Part shown: positions 1 through 7,120 of the stretch, piece after piece | Numbering within the stretch: position 1 is the first letter of the stretch | How the letters are laid out: each line of letters opens with the position of its first letter | Assembly (NCBI GenBank): GCA_937919015.1 | Contig: CALFPN010000010.1 | Location: 1-28,089, forward strand | From: an uncultured Clostridia bacterium | GTDB taxonomy: Bacteria; Bacillota; Clostridia; Lachnospirales; Anaerotignaceae | DNA: 28,089 nucleotides | Reading direction: 5' to 3' | The notes under the pieces: model-generated | Told to the model about the DNA's origin: nothing | The model's database searches: none | Seen by the model: only the letters and a program-made list of their open reading frames with translations | Made by a program: the position numbers and the translations under genes

Positions 1-340
1 AAAGCTTCATGGGAGCGATGGTCATATTTTTCAGAATCGTCATATGAGGAAAAAGATTGAAATGCTGGAACACCATACCCATTTTCTGACGATGGATATT
101 GATGTCCGTTTTTTCATCTGTAATATCTGTACCTTCGAAGAAGATGCTGCCGCCTGTAGGTACTTCCAACAGGTTCAGACAGCGCAGGAATGTAGACTTA
201 CCGGAGCCGGAGGGGCCAATGACAACAACAACTTCGCCTTTTTTGATTTCTGTATTGATACCGTCCAGAGCTTTAATTTCGCCGCCTTTATAATATTTCT
301 GCAGATTTTCCACTTTGATCAAAGTTTCATTAGCGTTCAC
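1..340 (-). CDS. Polar amino acid ABC transporter ATP-binding protein (partial, 3' end outside window)
   Basis: This is the ATPase subunit of a GlnQ/HisP-type importer that powers amino-acid uptake at the inner face of the membrane. About 113 codons are visible. Walker A reads GPSGSGKST around residues 42-50, and the Q-loop region reads MVFQHFNLFPH; the LSGGQ signature and Walker B lie beyond the window edge. The start is taken as GTG (338-340), because no in-frame ATG is nearby and an AAGGAGG ribosome site sits at 351-357. The gene overlaps the 3' end of the permease gene by 11 bases, which implies translational coupling. With the next two genes it forms a binding protein / permease / ATPase operon. 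The family call is sure; the substrate (glutamine, glutamate, cystine or another) cannot be told from sequence. Confidence 0.93.
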   Translation of the reverse strand, partial: MNANETLIKVENLQKYYKGGEIKALDGINTEIKKGEVVVVIGPSGSGKSTFLRCLNLLEVPTGGSIFFEGTDITDEKTDINIHRQKMGMVFQHFNLFPHMTILKNMTIAPMKL

Positions 341-1040
341 TGTTTCTCAACCTCCTTTCAAGGATGCCTTCCAGATATGTGAAGAACATTACCATTACCA
401 GATAAATAATGGCAACACCGATCAGGGGCATAAATGCATCGTATGTACGGCTTCTGATGATATCGCCGCCCTTTGTCAGATCCTGCAGGGCTACGTAACC
501 TGCTACAGATGTTTCTTTCAGCAGCACGATAAATTCATTTGCCAGTGCAGGCAATACGTTTTTAAATGCCTGTGGAATGATGATATAGCGCATGGTCTGT
601 ACGAAGTTGAAGCCCAGACTGCGGCCCGCTTCAAACTGACCATTATCGATAGACATGATGCCACTACGGAAGATTTCCGCTACATACGCACCGGAGTTCA
701 TACCAAAAGCAATGGTCGCAACCAGAACTTTATTGGTAGAGGATACCATAACAACATAGTACATGATCATCAGCTGTACCACAACAGGTGTACCGCGGAT
801 CACAGTCAGATATACTCTGGCAATGATATCCAGCAGTTTCAGAAGGCCTTTACCAGCCCCCCTCATGTCTTTAATATTCTTATCATGGGTAGAACGGATA
901 ATTGCAACAACAATGCCGATAACAACCCCCAACAACAGTGCAAAGAATGTTACTTGCAGCGTTGCACCAAGCCCATCCCACAGATATTTCCAACGATCAT
1001 CTTTGATAAAGTTGAAAATGAAACGTTCTTTCAAGTTCAT
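330..1040 (-). CDS. Polar amino acid ABC transporter permease (HisM/GlnP type)
   Basis: This 236-residue integral membrane subunit belongs to an amino-acid importer. Hydrophobic segments cover roughly residues 20-50, 70-110 and 195-225. The EAA-type cytoplasmic loop that docks on the ATPase is seen as VAEIFRSGIMSIDNGQFEAG near residues 120-140, with the family's RGTPVVVQL motif around residue 80. ATG 1038-1040 is preceded by AAGGAGG at correct spacing. The stop codon lies inside the start of the ATPase gene. Upstream, an 88-base spacer with a hairpin (1077-1098) separates it from the binding-protein gene. Membership of the HisM/GlnP family is clear; substrate is unknown. Confidence 0.94.
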   Translation of the reverse strand: MNLKERFIFNFIKDDRWKYLWDGLGATLQVTFFALLLGVVIGIVVAIIRSTHDKNIKDMRGAGKGLLKLLDIIARVYLTVIRGTPVVVQLMIMYYVVMVSSTNKVLVATIAFGMNSGAYVAEIFRSGIMSIDNGQFEAGRSLGFNFVQTMRYIIIPQAFKNVLPALANEFIVLLKETSVAGYVALQDLTKGGDIIRSRTYDAFMPLIGVAIIYLVMVMFFTYLEGILERRLRNSER

Positions 1041-1076
1041 TCGGGAAATTCCTCCTTTTTAGTATAATCACAAAAC

Positions 1077-1098
1077 AGGGGTGACCTTCGCCACCCCT
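1077..1098 (-). terminator. Hairpin between binding protein and permease genes, likely attenuator
   Basis: A perfect 7-bp stem AGGGGTG / CACCCCT with an 8-nt loop is followed on the minus strand by GTTTTGTG. The short U run is weak for full termination. The position, between the solute-binding gene and the permease gene of one operon, fits partial termination or 3'-end protection that leaves more binding-protein mRNA than permease mRNA. Confidence 0.6.
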
Positions 1099-1128
1099 GA
1101 AGCATGTTTGTGTCAAGACTGATTACAA

Positions 1129-1917
1129 TTATTCAGCACTGATGTATTTGTCGATAATTTTCTGAACTGTACCGTCAGCGATCAGTTCTTTCAGTGCTGC
1201 GTTTACTTTTTCTGTCAGTTCGCTGTCTTTTGCGAAGCAGATCGCGTAATCTTCTTCAGCGTATGCTGTTTCCAGAATTTTCAGGCCTTCGTTTGCTGCA
1301 ACAAATTCTTTCGCGGGTTCATTATCGATAACTACGCAGTCAACTTTATCCTGTGTCAGAGCCAGAACAGCGTCAGCACCTTTGTTGAAACGTTCTACTG
1401 TGCCCAGTGCTTCATCTTCGATATCCCATGTTGCATACAGGTCACCTGTTGTACCTGTCTGAACACCGATCACATTGGATGCACCTTCTGCAAACAGATC
1501 ATCAACGGATGTGATTTCGGAACCTTCTTTTACGATAACTACCTGAACGCCTTTTGCGTAGGAATCAGAGAAGTCTACAGACTGCAGTCTTTCTTCTGTT
1601 ACTGTCATACCAGCCATACCAAAGCTTGCTTTGCCGCTTGTTACTGCAGGGATGATTGCGTCAAATTCCATATCTTCGATTTTAAAGCCCATACCCAGTT
1701 TGTCAGCGATTGCCTGACCAACCTCTGCGTCAATACCAACAACTGTTTTACCTTCGTAGTATTCGTAAGGAGGGAATGCTGCGTTGGTAGCCATTACCAG
1801 TGTTTCTGCCGCATCACCAGCTTCTTCAGCGGGTTCGGAGCCGCCACAGCCAACCAGGGATGTCATCATTGCAAATACCATTGTTGTTGCCAAAAGGCCT
1901 TTCATAAATTTTTTCAT
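1129..1917 (-). CDS. Polar amino acid ABC transporter substrate-binding lipoprotein
   Basis: This 262-residue extracytoplasmic receptor (SBP_bac_3 type) delivers an amino acid to the permease encoded downstream. The N-terminus is a lipoprotein signal: MKKFMKGLL, then a hydrophobic stretch, then the lipobox LVGC at about residues 21-24, followed by an acidic Ala/Glu linker. The mature part has the family pattern NAAFPPYEYY, VGIDAEVGQAIADKLG, FDAIIPAVTSGKASFGMAGM and a YAKGVQVVI strand. An in-frame start exists 28 codons further up, but ATG 1915-1917 is preferred because it opens the signal peptide and is preceded by GGGAGGAAAAG. It is the first gene of the left ABC operon, behind a good promoter at 1973-2001. 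Ligand not determined. Confidence 0.95.
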   Translation of the reverse strand: MKKFMKGLLATTMVFAMMTSLVGCGGSEPAEEAGDAAETLVMATNAAFPPYEYYEGKTVVGIDAEVGQAIADKLGMGFKIEDMEFDAIIPAVTSGKASFGMAGMTVTEERLQSVDFSDSYAKGVQVVIVKEGSEITSVDDLFAEGASNVIGVQTGTTGDLYATWDIEDEALGTVERFNKGADAVLALTQDKVDCVVIDNEPAKEFVAANEGLKILETAYAEEDYAICFAKDSELTEKVNAALKELIADGTVQKIIDKYISAE

Positions 1918-1972
1918 ACTCTTTTCCTCCCAGATGTACAATACACTTTTCATGTGCTGATTTATAAATGGA

Positions 1973-2001
1973 ATTATACTCTCAAAGTGCATAAAATACA
2001 A
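1973..2001 (-). promoter_or_regulatory. Putative sigma-A promoter of the left amino acid ABC operon
   Basis: On the minus strand, TTGTAT (1996-2001), a 17-bp spacer, then a consensus TATAAT (1973-1978), about 55 bases before the binding-protein start. Seen by eye; the -10 is perfect and the -35 matches at 4 of 6. Confidence 0.6.
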
Positions 2002-2079
2002 TAACCAATTTCAACTATAAATTTTATTTTTCATTCTATTTTTTCGTGATAATGCATACTTTCATCTATATTTCTAAAG

Positions 2080-2121
2080 AAAAGGCGGCTTTTTTCTTTT
2101 GTTTTGAAAAAGCCGCCTTTT
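2080..2121 (-). terminator. Strong intrinsic terminator after the CLC gene
   Basis: A perfect 15-bp inverted repeat (AAAAGGCGGCTTTTT at 2080-2094 with its complement at 2107-2121) surrounds a 12-nt loop. The A/T ends give U tracts on either strand. It lies 100 bases after the CLC stop codon and before the ABC operon promoter, so it insulates the two units. Confidence 0.85.
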
Positions 2122-2134
2122 GTTTTCCATAACT

Positions 2135-2160
2135 AATTATGCATAAAATTACGCATAATT
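2135..2160. repeat. Small inverted repeat in the spacer after the CLC gene
   Basis: AATTATGC (2135-2142) and GCATAATT (2153-2160) form an 8-bp inverted repeat. A second, weaker one (TATAC...GTATA) lies at 2167-2183. Neither has a U tract; they may be operator-like or chance in AT-rich DNA. Apart from these, the terminator and the promoter, the spacer 1918-2220 shows nothing recognisable. Confidence 0.35.
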
Positions 2161-2220
2161 TCAAAATATACAGTGATTGTATACAGCGTACCACTGCCAT
2201 TTTTATTTTCCCATGCTGTC

Positions 2221-3495
2221 TTAATGCACATTCTTATTGATAAATTCCGGCTGTACTTTGGAATACATGATTTTCTGCTCGGAATACAGGCCATAGTAAC
2301 CGGAAAGCATGTAGCTGATGCCGCAGCAGAGGGCAAAATAACCGGTTCCTTTAAAACCGAATAATTCAATGCACAAGATAACAGATGCCAAAGGGCAATT
2401 CGTTACACCACAGAACACGGCTGCCATACACAGAGCTGCTGCAAATCCGGCAGGCAGACCGATCAGCGGGCCTACCACACAGCCAAAGGTCGCCCCAATA
2501 AAGAAGGATGGTACAATTTCGCCGCCCTTATAGCCTGCCCCCAGCGTCAACGCTGTAAAAAGAATCTTTAACAGGAAGGCTTCCGCTTTGGCATCTCCGT
2601 GCAGGGCGTTGGTGATGATATCCATCCCCGCACCATTGTAATCCCTGCAGCCTACCAGATAGGTCAGCGCGATCACGATGCAGCCGCCGATAAATACACG
2701 AAGCAAAGGATTCTGAATATATTTTCGATATGTATGGGAAGTGTGCTCCATGGCAATACAGAACAGGATACTGACTAACGCAGAGGCGATCCCCAAAATC
2801 ACCACCCCACAGCTGACTTCCATCATGATCTTTCCCGGAATATGGGCAATGGCAAAGGCTGTAGGCGCAATCCCCATCGCCTGAGACATACCGGATGCAA
2901 CCAATGCCGCTACAGTACAAGGCACGATCGCTGAATAATGCATGACACCAACGGTAATGACTTCCATGGCAAAAACCACGGAGGTCAGAGGGGTACCGAA
3001 CAAAGCGGAAAAACCGGCTGCCATACCGCACATGGTCATGATTCGTTCCTCTTTTTCATTCAATTCCCACATGCGTCCAAAGCTGGATGCAATACTGCCA
3101 CCCAGCTGCAGCGCCGCTCCTTCCCTGCCGGCTGAGCCGCCCAGAAGGTGGGTCACAACGGTGCTGAAAAAGATCAGTGGTGCTGTTTTGATGGTCACCG
3201 CTTCATTGGAGCGCACAGCCACAAGAATGAAATTCGTTCCTCTGTCCTTTTCCATTCCCGCAAAACGATAGGCCAGCACAATCGCCAGACCGCCCAGGGG
3301 CAAAAGCCACAGGATCATCGGATGTTCCATACGAAATTCCGTTGCCCATTCCAGCAGCAGATGGAAAGCAATGCCAACCAGACCGACCACAAAACCAATG
3401 GCAATTCCGGCACACATCCATGCTGTAAAATGCAGGAAATTATCTTCACTTCTATCAAATTTATCCTGATATTTTCTGTAAAACTTTCTGATCAC
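2221..3495 (-). CDS. CLC-family anion channel/antiporter, CLC-F-like (possible fluoride exporter)
   Basis: This 424-residue polytopic membrane protein belongs to the CLC chloride/fluoride transporter superfamily. The gating-glutamate motif is GREGA, with Glu125 inside GGSAGREGAALQLGG (119-133). The pore motif equivalent to GxFxP is GYKGGEIVP (321-329). Where canonical Cl- transporters have GSGIP, this protein reads GTNFIL (86-91). From established knowledge of the family, fluoride/proton antiporters (CLC-F) carry a GNNLI-like sequence there, so the subfamily may be CLC-F; that step is inference. The start is GTG (3493-3495), with GGAGGA eight bases upstream. It is monocistronic between a promoter (3537-3565) and the terminator at 2080-2121. 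Fluoride or chloride specificity is not settled. Confidence 0.9.
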   Translation of the reverse strand: MIRKFYRKYQDKFDRSEDNFLHFTAWMCAGIAIGFVVGLVGIAFHLLLEWATEFRMEHPMILWLLPLGGLAIVLAYRFAGMEKDRGTNFILVAVRSNEAVTIKTAPLIFFSTVVTHLLGGSAGREGAALQLGGSIASSFGRMWELNEKEERIMTMCGMAAGFSALFGTPLTSVVFAMEVITVGVMHYSAIVPCTVAALVASGMSQAMGIAPTAFAIAHIPGKIMMEVSCGVVILGIASALVSILFCIAMEHTSHTYRKYIQNPLLRVFIGGCIVIALTYLVGCRDYNGAGMDIITNALHGDAKAEAFLLKILFTALTLGAGYKGGEIVPSFFIGATFGCVVGPLIGLPAGFAAALCMAAVFCGVTNCPLASVILCIELFGFKGTGYFALCCGISYMLSGYYGLYSEQKIMYSKVQPEFINKNVH

Positions 3496-3536
3496 GGAAA
3501 TCTCCTCCGATTGTCACCTGATTTTTAACAAGAGAT

Positions 3537-3565
3537 AGTATACACCGCAAAATCCGCCGCTGCAA
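3537..3565 (-). promoter_or_regulatory. Putative sigma-A promoter of the CLC gene
   Basis: TTGCAG (3560-3565), a 17-bp spacer, then TATACT (3537-3542) on the minus strand, 41 bases before the GTG start. Such a short leader leaves no room for a fluoride riboswitch. Confidence 0.6.
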
Positions 3566-3570
3566 CTATT

Positions 3571-3610
3571 TTCCAAAAGAAAAACGCTCAGTATGCTTCC
3601 TACTGAGCGT
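3571..3610 (-). terminator. Intrinsic terminator of the two-component/DUF6440 operon
   Basis: A perfect 10-bp stem (ACGCTCAGTA 3584-3593 with TACTGAGCGT 3601-3610) and a 7-nt loop are followed on the minus strand by TTTTTCTTTT. It sits 11 bases after the DUF6440 stop codon. Confidence 0.92.
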
Positions 3611-3621
3611 AATTTCATTTC

Positions 3622-3819
3622 TTACTGATAGGGGTCATAAATAGCAGGCTTACCGTCTTTATCCAACAGAGGGGTCATGCCGGCCCCATAACCCGCAGCA
3701 TGATACAGATACTGCACACCTGTTTTCCGATCCACCCAGATCTCCGTTATATTCATTTTCCCCTGCTCATATATTTTTTCAAATCTGTCATCGACTTTTT
3801 CGCCTTTATACTTTGCCAT
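3622..3819 (-). CDS. Small DUF6440-like protein
   Basis: This 65-residue protein has no membrane segment or signal peptide. It carries the pattern I associate with DUF6440: a polar N-terminus, a V-D-R/K-x-TGVQYLY strand (around residues 29-38), then a Gly-rich turn and the TPLLDKDGKPAIY ending. Function is unknown. ATG 3817-3819 is preceded by GAGGAGG. It begins three bases after the histidine kinase stop and ends just before a strong terminator, so it is the third gene of the response regulator / kinase operon. That arrangement suggests a partner or output of the two-component system, but this is inference. Confidence 0.75.
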   Translation of the reverse strand: MAKYKGEKVDDRFEKIYEQGKMNITEIWVDRKTGVQYLYHAAGYGAGMTPLLDKDGKPAIYDPYQ

Positions 3820-3822
3820 ACC

Positions 3823-6054
3823 TCATTCCTCCTCATTTTCATTCTCTTCTTCATCCACCCAAAGGGGAATGCTGACAATGGATTTAAACAAATCTCCATC
3901 CACCTGAATACCAAAGGTTCCCCCCTGAATTTCCGCAAGGCTCTGGGTAATGGAAAGCCCCAGACCACTTCCTTCCGTAGTACGGCTTTCGTCCCCACGG
4001 ACAAATCGTTCTGTCAGTCTGGTCTCATCAAAATCGATGGGAGCCGCGGAAATATTTTTCATCACCAGCACACCATATCCATCCATTTTGAAAATATCCA
4101 CATAAACGCGGGAATTTGGCATGGAATATTTTATGACATTGGAAAGCAGGTTTTCCAGAATGCGCCACATATGGCCGCCATCCGCATTGATAAATACAGG
4201 TTCAGCGCAGCTTACTTTGAAGGCCAAGCCTACCGCATCGGTCTTGTCCTCCATTTCCCCCATAGCCTGCAGGGTCAGCTGTTTATAATCCACCCGCATT
4301 TTTTCCACGGTCAGATTCCCGCTGGAAGCCTTGCTGGCTTCGATCAGATCTTCGATCAACTGTTTCAGGCGATAGGACTTCTCGTAAAGTACTTCTACAT
4401 AGGCTTCTGCCCTTTCGTTTTCCAGATTCTCATTTTTCAACAGATCCACATAGGAAATAATGGAAGTCAACGGTGTTTTCAGGTCGTGGGAAACATTCGT
4501 AATCAGTTCTGCTTTCATTCGTTCCCCTTTGACTGCGTCATCTACTGCATTTTTAAAGCCCTCCTGAATATTCGCCACATCTTCCGCAAAGTTCAGAAAA
4601 GAAGGTGAAATTTTATTCAGCTCCAAAGCATAAGAGAAATTCCCCTTTGCACTTTCTTTTACAGAAACCATGATCTCCTTCAGGGAGCGCAAGGCTCGGA
4701 TAAACAGATACATACAAAACACATTAAACAGCAGCAATACCGCGCCAAAAAGCACTGCTATTCTGGCATATCCATAAGCCGGAGCCAACACAACCGCCCC
4801 CATAAGGGCACAGTTACCCAAGCCGTAACACAGCATAACGATAACCATCCAGCCACGGAAGGTTTTTCCTGTAAAAAGTTCGCTCATTCTCCGAATAGAC
4901 GCAGAGATCCATGTATTGCGGAAAAAGCTTCTGTCCTTTACCTGTCTCGATACAGAGAGAATATAACTGAGGCCAATGGCGACTGCCGACAGATACAATA
5001 CCCCCAGCATCGTAGCAAAAACATAGCTCCAGAACTGTACCGTTCCCTGCAGGATCGTCTCAATCAATACGGTCGCTATCATAGCAGCTGCCACGGCATA
5101 AAGGAACACCAGAAGAAAATGTACTTCGTTATAAATACGGTCTACAACCATAAACTGCACCTTGCCATAGCGTTCCTTCTGCCCTGTTACACGGATCAGA
5201 TGGATCAAACAGACAACTGCACCCAAAAGGGATACGAAAAATATAGCAAACAAAATAGGCAGACTTTGCTTCGCATAGGTGAAATCCTGTCCCATATCAT
5301 AAAAAACATCCCCCGGCAGCAGCGGATCACGGATGGCACCGTAAAACTTATAGTTGCTTTCTTCCAGAACCGGATTGCTGTATGCATCAAAATAATAAGA
5401 AGCATCCCCAAGATGGTCGCTGCTGAAACCTGCCGAAAGTACAAGCGTACGTTCCGCCTCTCCAATCTCTCCCTTGGATGCATTACCGCCAACAAGATTT
5501 CCGTTTTCATCCTCTACATAGTAAAGAAAGTTTTTCATCTCTTCCAGATACCGAACACTGCTTTTATATTCATCCAACTGACGCTGGATATACATTTTAT
5601 AATAAGAAGGCAGACGACTTTCCACCAACCCCTGATATTCTTTCAGATTTCCCTGCAGACTTTCTGGAATCGTACCATAAACAACCAATCCGTCATAGGT
5701 TTCATTGATCTCCGTATTGCCGGTAATGACCCCATCCATGATGCCGTAATAACGCTTAAAGCCACTGATCAGTTCCTCTCTGTCCACCGTTTCGCCGGCT
5801 TCGATGCGCGCTTCATTGCGGTAATGAATCTCTGCCAAAACCGCCTGATCCAACGCCTTGCTGAAGGAGTCATGAAATTCCTGTGTATCATAAACCGTAT
5901 CTGCATTGATGACATCTTTGTCCCATTCTTTGGAAATATTCACTGCAACCACATCGCAAAAAAAGATGGATATGGCACAGGCAAAAAAGAGGAGGACGCC
6001 GATGGCCTTCCATTTCATCTGAAACGCTTTAGACTTTTTCGATTTTATAGCCAA
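3823..6054 (-). CDS. Multi-pass sensor histidine kinase
   Basis: This 743-residue membrane kinase should autophosphorylate and pass phosphate to the adjacent response regulator. It has one transmembrane segment at about 17-39, a large extracytoplasmic region (about 40-262), then about five more segments between 263 and 455. A linker leads to the HisKA H-box NVSHDLKTPLTS with His523. The ATPase domain shows N-box residues in ENLLSNV (634-640) and the G-box GSGLGLSI (695-702); the protein ends in an acidic tail. The start is taken as TTG (6052-6054), which has AAGGTGG about nine bases upstream; an ATG 12 codons later lacks a ribosome site. It overlaps the regulator gene by 26 bases. I do not recognise the sensor domain, so the signal is unknown. 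Confidence 0.9.
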   Translation of the reverse strand: MAIKSKKSKAFQMKWKAIGVLLFFACAISIFFCDVVAVNISKEWDKDVINADTVYDTQEFHDSFSKALDQAVLAEIHYRNEARIEAGETVDREELISGFKRYYGIMDGVITGNTEINETYDGLVVYGTIPESLQGNLKEYQGLVESRLPSYYKMYIQRQLDEYKSSVRYLEEMKNFLYYVEDENGNLVGGNASKGEIGEAERTLVLSAGFSSDHLGDASYYFDAYSNPVLEESNYKFYGAIRDPLLPGDVFYDMGQDFTYAKQSLPILFAIFFVSLLGAVVCLIHLIRVTGQKERYGKVQFMVVDRIYNEVHFLLVFLYAVAAAMIATVLIETILQGTVQFWSYVFATMLGVLYLSAVAIGLSYILSVSRQVKDRSFFRNTWISASIRRMSELFTGKTFRGWMVIVMLCYGLGNCALMGAVVLAPAYGYARIAVLFGAVLLLFNVFCMYLFIRALRSLKEIMVSVKESAKGNFSYALELNKISPSFLNFAEDVANIQEGFKNAVDDAVKGERMKAELITNVSHDLKTPLTSIISYVDLLKNENLENERAEAYVEVLYEKSYRLKQLIEDLIEASKASSGNLTVEKMRVDYKQLTLQAMGEMEDKTDAVGLAFKVSCAEPVFINADGGHMWRILENLLSNVIKYSMPNSRVYVDIFKMDGYGVLVMKNISAAPIDFDETRLTERFVRGDESRTTEGSGLGLSITQSLAEIQGGTFGIQVDGDLFKSIVSIPLWVDEEENENEEE

Positions 6055-6724
6055 TACCCCACACCACCTTCAGATATCTGGGCTCCTTTGGATTGATCTC
6101 AATTTTTTCACGAATACGGCGAATATGCACAGAAACTGTATTTTCCGGTGCAAAGGAATGCTCATTCCATACCTTTTCGTAAATCTCGTCAATAGAGAAG
6201 ACCTTTCCGGCATTTTCCATCAGAAGCTGGAGAATACCATACTCTGTTGCAGTCAGGCGGATCAGCTCTCCTTCCACCTTTACCTGTTTGGCATCTTTAT
6301 CCAGTTCAATACCGCCGATACGAATGATATTGTTCTTTTCTGCGATACTGCCCAGAGCCGTATAACGACGCATATGGCTTTTCACACGGGCCATCAATTC
6401 CAGTGGATTAAAGGGCTTTGTAATATAGTCATCCGCACCGAAATTCAAGCCGAGAATCTTATCTGTATCCTCAGATTTTGCAGAAAGAATGATAATAGGG
6501 ATATTCAGATTCTCTCTGATCTTCACCGTTGCCTGCAGCCCATCCATCTGAGGCATCATAATATCCAGCAGGATCAGATGGATCTCATTTTCTTCCAGTG
6601 CCTGCAGTGCCTCCAGACCATTATACGCTTTGATCACATGATAGCCTTCCTGCTTCAGATAAATTTCAATGGCATCCACGATGCTCTTATCATCATCGCA
6701 AACCAAAATATTGCATTGTTCCAT
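6029..6724 (-). CDS. OmpR/PhoB-family response regulator
   Basis: This 231-residue protein has a receiver domain (about 1-120) followed by a winged-helix DNA-binding domain (about 135-231). The acidic pocket is at Asp10-Asp12, the phosphoacceptor is Asp54 in LLDIMMP, the switch residue is Ser81 and the conserved lysine is Lys103 in ITKPF. The C-terminal part shows LTATEYGILQLL and the ENTVSVHIRRIREKI recognition-helix region typical of OmpR/PhoB members. ATG 6722-6724 follows an AGGGGG site. It is the first gene of an operon with the histidine kinase and DUF6440 genes and is divergent from tRNA-Lys. Target genes are not evident. Confidence 0.95.
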   Translation of the reverse strand: MEQCNILVCDDDKSIVDAIEIYLKQEGYHVIKAYNGLEALQALEENEIHLILLDIMMPQMDGLQATVKIRENLNIPIIILSAKSEDTDKILGLNFGADDYITKPFNPLELMARVKSHMRRYTALGSIAEKNNIIRIGGIELDKDAKQVKVEGELIRLTATEYGILQLLMENAGKVFSIDEIYEKVWNEHSFAPENTVSVHIRRIREKIEINPKEPRYLKVVWGIGYKIEKV

Positions 6725-6756
6725 ATGTTTACCCCCTTGATCATTTTACTTCCCTG

Positions 6757-6762
6757 ATTATA
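6757..6762 (-). promoter_or_regulatory. Putative extended -10 promoter of the two-component operon
   Basis: TGCTATAAT on the minus strand gives a perfect -10 (6757-6762) with a TGn extension, about 33 bases before the regulator start. No -35 at 16-18 bp is convincing, which fits an extended -10 promoter. The rest of the spacer 6763-6929 is AT-rich and shows no other feature I can support. Confidence 0.5.
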
Positions 6763-6929
6763 GCATAGACGCAATGCTGTTATAACAAAATGCGACGTTT
6801 TTCATTATTTTCCACTTCTATCATACCACGTTCAGGTGAGAAAATGGAGATTTCAATCCTTACATTTTTCTTAACATTTTTCAATCAAAAAAGCTTTACA
6901 AAATATTTTAAAAAAATGCTAAAAATGCG

Positions 6930-6958
6930 TTGACAAAAGTTTTATTATCCTTTATACT
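6930..6958 (+). promoter_or_regulatory. Promoter of tRNA-Lys
   Basis: A consensus TTGACA (6930-6935), a 17-bp spacer and TATACT (6953-6958) end 12 bases before the tRNA. This is a near-ideal vegetative promoter. Confidence 0.9.
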
Positions 6959-6970
6959 ATTTTTTGTTAT

Positions 6971-7043
6971 GGGTCACTAGCTCAGTCGGTAGAGCACTGG
7001 ACTTTTAATCCAGGTGTCCCGGGTTCGAGTCCCGGGTGACTCA
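6971..7043 (+). tRNA. tRNA-Lys (anticodon TTT)
   Basis: The 73-base cloverleaf has acceptor arms GGGTCAC / GTGACTC with one G-T wobble. The D-arm region is TAGCTCAGTCGGTAGAGCA. The anticodon stem CTGGA / TCCAG encloses CTTTTAA, giving anticodon TTT. The T arm is CCCGGGTTCGAGTCCCGGG. The CCA end is not encoded. A strong promoter lies 12 bases upstream and an intrinsic terminator begins seven bases downstream, so it appears to be a single-gene unit. Confidence 0.97.
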
Positions 7044-7049
7044 CTTTTC

Positions 7050-7087
7050 AGACCAAGGTTCATACCTTGGTCTTTCTTATTTTTTTA
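7050..7087 (+). terminator. Intrinsic terminator of tRNA-Lys
   Basis: A perfect 10-bp stem AGACCAAGGT / ACCTTGGTCT with loop TCAT (7050-7073) is followed by TTCTTATTTTTTT. Confidence 0.92.
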
Positions 7088-7120
7088 CAAAAGATATTTT
7101 CATCGAAAGTTGGTGTATTT

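Noticed and set aside
3496..3570. Fluoride riboswitch before the CLC gene
   Set aside because: No consensus core visible and the leader after the promoter is too short.
7067..7120. Longer N-terminus of the MATE protein
   Set aside because: It would start inside the tRNA terminator, and the MATE family begins close to the MAKDMTIGSP segment.
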